From an uncultured Verrucomicrobiales bacterium (GTDB taxonomy: Bacteria; Verrucomicrobiota; Verrucomicrobiae; Limisphaerales; CANJSG01): DNA of 7,997 bases. This document shows positions 6,239-7,997 of this stretch, one piece after another (position 1 is the stretch's first letter; each line of letters opens with the position of its first letter). Made by a program: the position numbers and the translations under genes. The stretch covers positions 1 to 7,997 of the forward strand of contig CAMLMI010000210.1 in assembly GCA_946480965.1 (NCBI GenBank), written 5' to 3'. The notes below the pieces were generated by a model, which was not told the DNA's origin, did not search any database, and worked only from the letters and a program-made list of their open reading frames with translations.

Positions 6239-6304
6239 CTTTGGAGTGCGGTGGCTGGACACCACTTGGGTGCGGATGGACTGGACTTCGCAGCCGCACC
6301 AAAG
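6239..6304. repeat. 66-bp element with inverted ends, MITE- or REP-like
   Basis: The left end reads CTTTGGAGTGCGG (6239-6251) and the right end CCGCACCAAAG (6294-6304), which are complementary apart from a small AG/- difference. An inner copy, TTGGGTGCGG, also pairs with the right end. A short GTGG/CCAC hairpin lies within. The arrangement resembles palindromic interspersed repeats of verrucomicrobial intergenic regions, an impression from memory rather than a search. It contains no gene. Confidence 0.5.
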
Positions 6305-6306
6305 CG

Positions 6307-6734
6307 CCATTTTCAGCGACACATAGCTAAGTCTCATCTTCGTAAAGCTCCAGCGAACGAGACCTAAGAAACCCAAGCAGCGACTGCCCACTAAAGAGAA
6401 ACCTAATCGCTTCCTTGCTGTCGGCGATAGTGGCTAACCCGCATAACTTCTCTTCATTGTCCCCAAAAAACTCGTAGCCGATGCGGTCTGTCTCCGATTT
6501 GAAATAGAGATGCAGCACTCGGGGTAGATCGAGAAATGAAACCCAAGCTTTGTCTCCTTCATATCCGTCGCTAAGCGATCCGATAGGTAGACGCATGACC
6601 AACTCATCAAAAATAGAGCATGCAGAATCCAATGTGACATCATGCTCCATCGGAGGCGCAACTATCGGAACTCCCTCCCTAACCTCAATAAATGAGTATT
6701 GTGCTCGCATGTCGTTCCGTGTCCTTTTTCAGCG
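6307..6734. repeat. Imperfect 12-bp direct repeats flanking the low-GC orphan gene
   Basis: CCATTTTCAGCG (6307-6318) and CCTTTTTCAGCG (6723-6734) match at 11 of 12 positions, in the same orientation. They bracket the 384-bp orphan gene almost exactly: one lies 8 bp after its stop and the other 12 bp before its start. This would fit an inserted cassette or a recombination scar, although a 12-bp near-match could also be chance. Confidence 0.4.
6327..6710 (-). CDS. Hypothetical protein, low-GC orphan
   Basis: This is a 127-residue protein of no family that I recognise. Its composition is normal for a globular soluble protein, with regular hydrophobic spacing (for example AWVSFLDLPRVLHLYFKS and IGYEFFGDNEEKL), no membrane segment and no signal peptide. 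Cysteines C31 and C90 are not in a metal-binding pattern. Three sampled 60-base lines have 47-52% GC, against about 67% in a sampled line of the neighbouring deacetylase gene. Codon use differs accordingly (many TTT, AGA, TAT, CTA). These signs point to recent acquisition. ATG at 6710 has a possible Shine-Dalgarno (AAAGGA) 11 bases upstream, unlike its neighbours. It sits 38 bp after the deacetylase stop on the same strand and separates it from bshA. Small orphan genes of this look are often immunity proteins or cassette genes, but nothing here proves that. Confidence 0.7.
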   Translation of the reverse strand: MRAQYSFIEVREGVPIVAPPMEHDVTLDSACSIFDELVMRLPIGSLSDGYEGDKAWVSFLDLPRVLHLYFKSETDRIGYEFFGDNEEKLCGLATIADSKEAIRFLFSGQSLLGFLRSRSLELYEDET

Positions 6735-6748
6735 TTAGATTAGCCGTG

Positions 6749-7480
6749 CTAGAAGCTTCGTGCTCCACATCCCAGGTGTCCTAACGACGCAAAGACCGGC
6801 GGATCGCTCGGGAACAACGCGGTCGCATATTCCACTCCCGCCCGCAGTCCCAGCGACCGGGCGCGGGACAGTTGCAGCTCGACGTAGCTGCGGGACGACA
6901 CCTGGGTCAGATGCGCTTCCATCGACGCCTTCCACGTCTCCACCGCCCCCGACACATCGACCAGCACCGGGGAAAGGTCCCTGGGCTCGGCCTCGGGCGT
7001 GACGGGGTAGAAGAGCAGTTGTCCGACGGGGTGCGAGGGAAGTTCACGCAGTTCGGCCAATCCGCCATACCGCGCCAGCCGCGTCGCATCGCGCACCAAC
7101 GTGCCGAGGCGCCAATGGTCCGGATGCTGGTTCTGCACCAGGCTCGGCGCGAGGACCAAGGCCGGTTTGAACCGCCGGATAATCCCCGCCAGGCGGATGG
7201 CGTGGGCGGCTTTGATCTCCAGATGCGCGTCGCCGTCCAGTTCGACGAACTCCAGCGTCGCTCCGAGCACGGCCGCGGCTTTCTGCGCTTCGGCCACCCG
7301 TTCTTCCGGCGTGCCGCGCGACCCGGCCTCGCCCTTCGAGCAGACCACAAGATGGACCGACCGGCCGAGTCCCGCCTCTTGCGCGACCACGCCGCCGCAG
7401 CCGAACTCGATGTCGTCGGGATGCGCACCGAACACGAGCAGCGGGGCGGAATCAGGCGGGGACGTCGGTGAAGGCTTCAT
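6749..7480 (-). CDS. bshB1: PIG-L family deacetylase, BshB1-like
   Basis: This 243-residue zinc hydrolase is expected to remove the acetyl group from GlcNAc-malate, the second step of bacillithiol synthesis, in the cytoplasm. GAHPDD (18-23) carries the zinc ligands H20 and D23 and catalytic D22, and QHPDH (118-122) supplies the third ligand, H122. GEAGSRGTPEER (50-61) matches the GExGTRGT loop of BshB-type enzymes, and GVEYATALF near the C-terminus fits their EYAEGF-like end. Length is close to BshB1 (about 236). The frame is open to 7645, but that extension is the shadow of the upstream gene. ATG at 7480 begins just before the conserved first strand (LLVFGAHPDD). It overlaps the end of the upstream gene by 29 bp, so the two are probably translationally coupled. 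PIG-L enzymes act on several GlcNAc conjugates, so the bsh assignment rests mainly on bshA nearby. Confidence 0.82.
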   Translation of the reverse strand: MKPSPTSPPDSAPLLVFGAHPDDIEFGCGGVVAQEAGLGRSVHLVVCSKGEAGSRGTPEERVAEAQKAAAVLGATLEFVELDGDAHLEIKAAHAIRLAGIIRRFKPALVLAPSLVQNQHPDHWRLGTLVRDATRLARYGGLAELRELPSHPVGQLLFYPVTPEAEPRDLSPVLVDVSGAVETWKASMEAHLTQVSSRSYVELQLSRARSLGLRAGVEYATALFPSDPPVFASLGHLGCGARSF

Positions 7481-7997
7481 CGGATCGTTCGATGGGGTCG
7501 CGGTTGACGAAAGTGATTTCCGGCGCGTCTTCGCGGCGCAGATAGGCCTGCTCGCCTGCGCCGGCGATATAGTGCGTGCAGCGCACGACCGACTGCATCC
7601 AACGCAGCCGGCTGTCGCGCGTGGGGCTGAGGTGTTCCTTGCCAAATGGCGTGGGCGGAAGGGTCAGATACACGTCGCCTCCCTTGTGCAGCTTGAGCGC
7701 GCCGTCCATCCAGCGGGCACGGACGATTTCGCCCTCGAACGGCACATCGACGAAGTAGTCGTCCACGTCGCACGCCGCGCGGCGGAAATCTGGATCGGAG
7801 GAGAGCACCACGCGGACGCCGTCGAGCAGGCCCATGCGGCGATACATCTCCAGGCAGAACTCGCCAACGGTCGGGGCGGCGTTTCCGCGAAAGGCCTCCA
7901 CCCAGCGGGGATCAACGTAGGCGGGCAACTGGAGCGAGGTCTTGGCGTGCCAGTCAGCGCGGACGCGCTTCAGATAGAGCGGGGAGAACTTGCGCTG
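7452..7997 (-). CDS. Possible BshC-like protein, N-terminal part outside the window
   Basis: The frame is open to the window end, giving 181 visible C-terminal residues and a TGA stop. The TTG at 7928 is an internal leucine codon, since coherent sequence (FSPLYLKRVRADWHAK) precedes it. Near the end, HLSPTRDSRLRWMQS followed by YIAGAGEQAYL resembles the BshC segment where LSPNVxLRPLMQD precedes YxGGPGExAYW. VLSSDPDFRRAA, earlier in the protein, parallels the LxxSDPxxRK region of BshC. BshC adds cysteine to glucosaminyl-malate to finish bacillithiol. The C-terminal helical region that normally follows in BshC is absent, as the protein stops 34 residues after the GxGExAY motif. The 29-bp overlap with the BshB-like gene supports a shared pathway. 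The homology is judged by eye, so a different ligase-like or unknown family remains possible. Confidence 0.6.
   Translation of the reverse strand, partial: QRKFSPLYLKRVRADWHAKTSLQLPAYVDPRWVEAFRGNAAPTVGEFCLEMYRRMGLLDGVRVVLSSDPDFRRAACDVDDYFVDVPFEGEIVRARWMDGALKLHKGGDVYLTLPPTPFGKEHLSPTRDSRLRWMQSVVRCTHYIAGAGEQAYLRREDAPEITFVNRDPIERSDEAFTDVPA

Noticed and set aside
6114..6302. 63-residue N-terminal extension of BshA
   Set aside because: It translates the intergenic repeats (HLCPSV-type repeat artefact), and known BshA begins at KIGITCYPSVGGSG.
6164..6367. Small plus-strand open frame beginning MDTDEHRW
   Set aside because: This is the familiar spurious translation of the CACAGATG-type repeat, with no independent coding evidence.
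6690..6745. Integron attC-like core site (AGCGTTAGAT at 6732-6741) next to the orphan gene
   Set aside because: The core matches the RYYYAAC/GTTRRRY consensus, but no matching partner core with the paired inner arms was found at the right distance and orientation, and it faces the wrong way for a cassette carrying the minus-strand gene.
1..7997. CRISPR array, rRNA, insertion sequence or transposase
   Set aside because: No regularly spaced direct repeats with unique spacers, no rRNA-like stretches and no transposase-like reading frame were seen.

Overview
The window is GC-rich (about 65% by hand count on sample lines) and densely coding. Several genes lack an obvious Shine-Dalgarno sequence. 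The protein families and the intergenic repeat style suggest an environmental bacterium of the PVC group, most likely Verrucomicrobiota. That assignment is an inference from family resemblance and was not tested by any search.

Layout: (1) 3-578, plus strand, the 3' part of a TPR-repeat protein. (2) 645-1874, plus, a NifS/IscS-type cysteine desulfurase with an unusual low-complexity insert. (3) 1951-3066, minus, a glycerate 2-kinase, convergent with the desulfurase across a strong hairpin. (4) 3249-3587, plus, a glutaredoxin-like protein with a CGWS active site and its own intrinsic terminator. (5) 3743-4519, minus, a secreted glycine-rich protein, also with its own intrinsic terminator. (6) 4520-4893, a non-coding stretch. 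(7) 4894-4968, plus, tRNA-Thr(CGT). (8) 4977-6113, minus, bshA, the glycosyltransferase of bacillithiol synthesis. (9) 6157-6304, a block of intergenic repeats and palindromes. (10) 6327-6710, minus, an orphan gene of clearly lower GC. (11) 6749-7480, minus, a PIG-L/BshB-type deacetylase. (12) 7452-7997, minus, the 3' part of a gene whose end resembles part of BshC.

The clearest theme is thiol and sulfur metabolism. BshA makes GlcNAc-malate and the PIG-L protein would deacetylate it. The gene overlapping the deacetylase could supply the cysteine-adding step. A cysteine desulfurase and a thioredoxin-fold protein lie a few kilobases away. The right-hand part (4977-7997) therefore looks like a bacillithiol-type locus that has been interrupted between bshB and bshA by a foreign-looking gene and a repeat block. 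The most interesting open point is the compact BshC-like protein cut by the right window edge.
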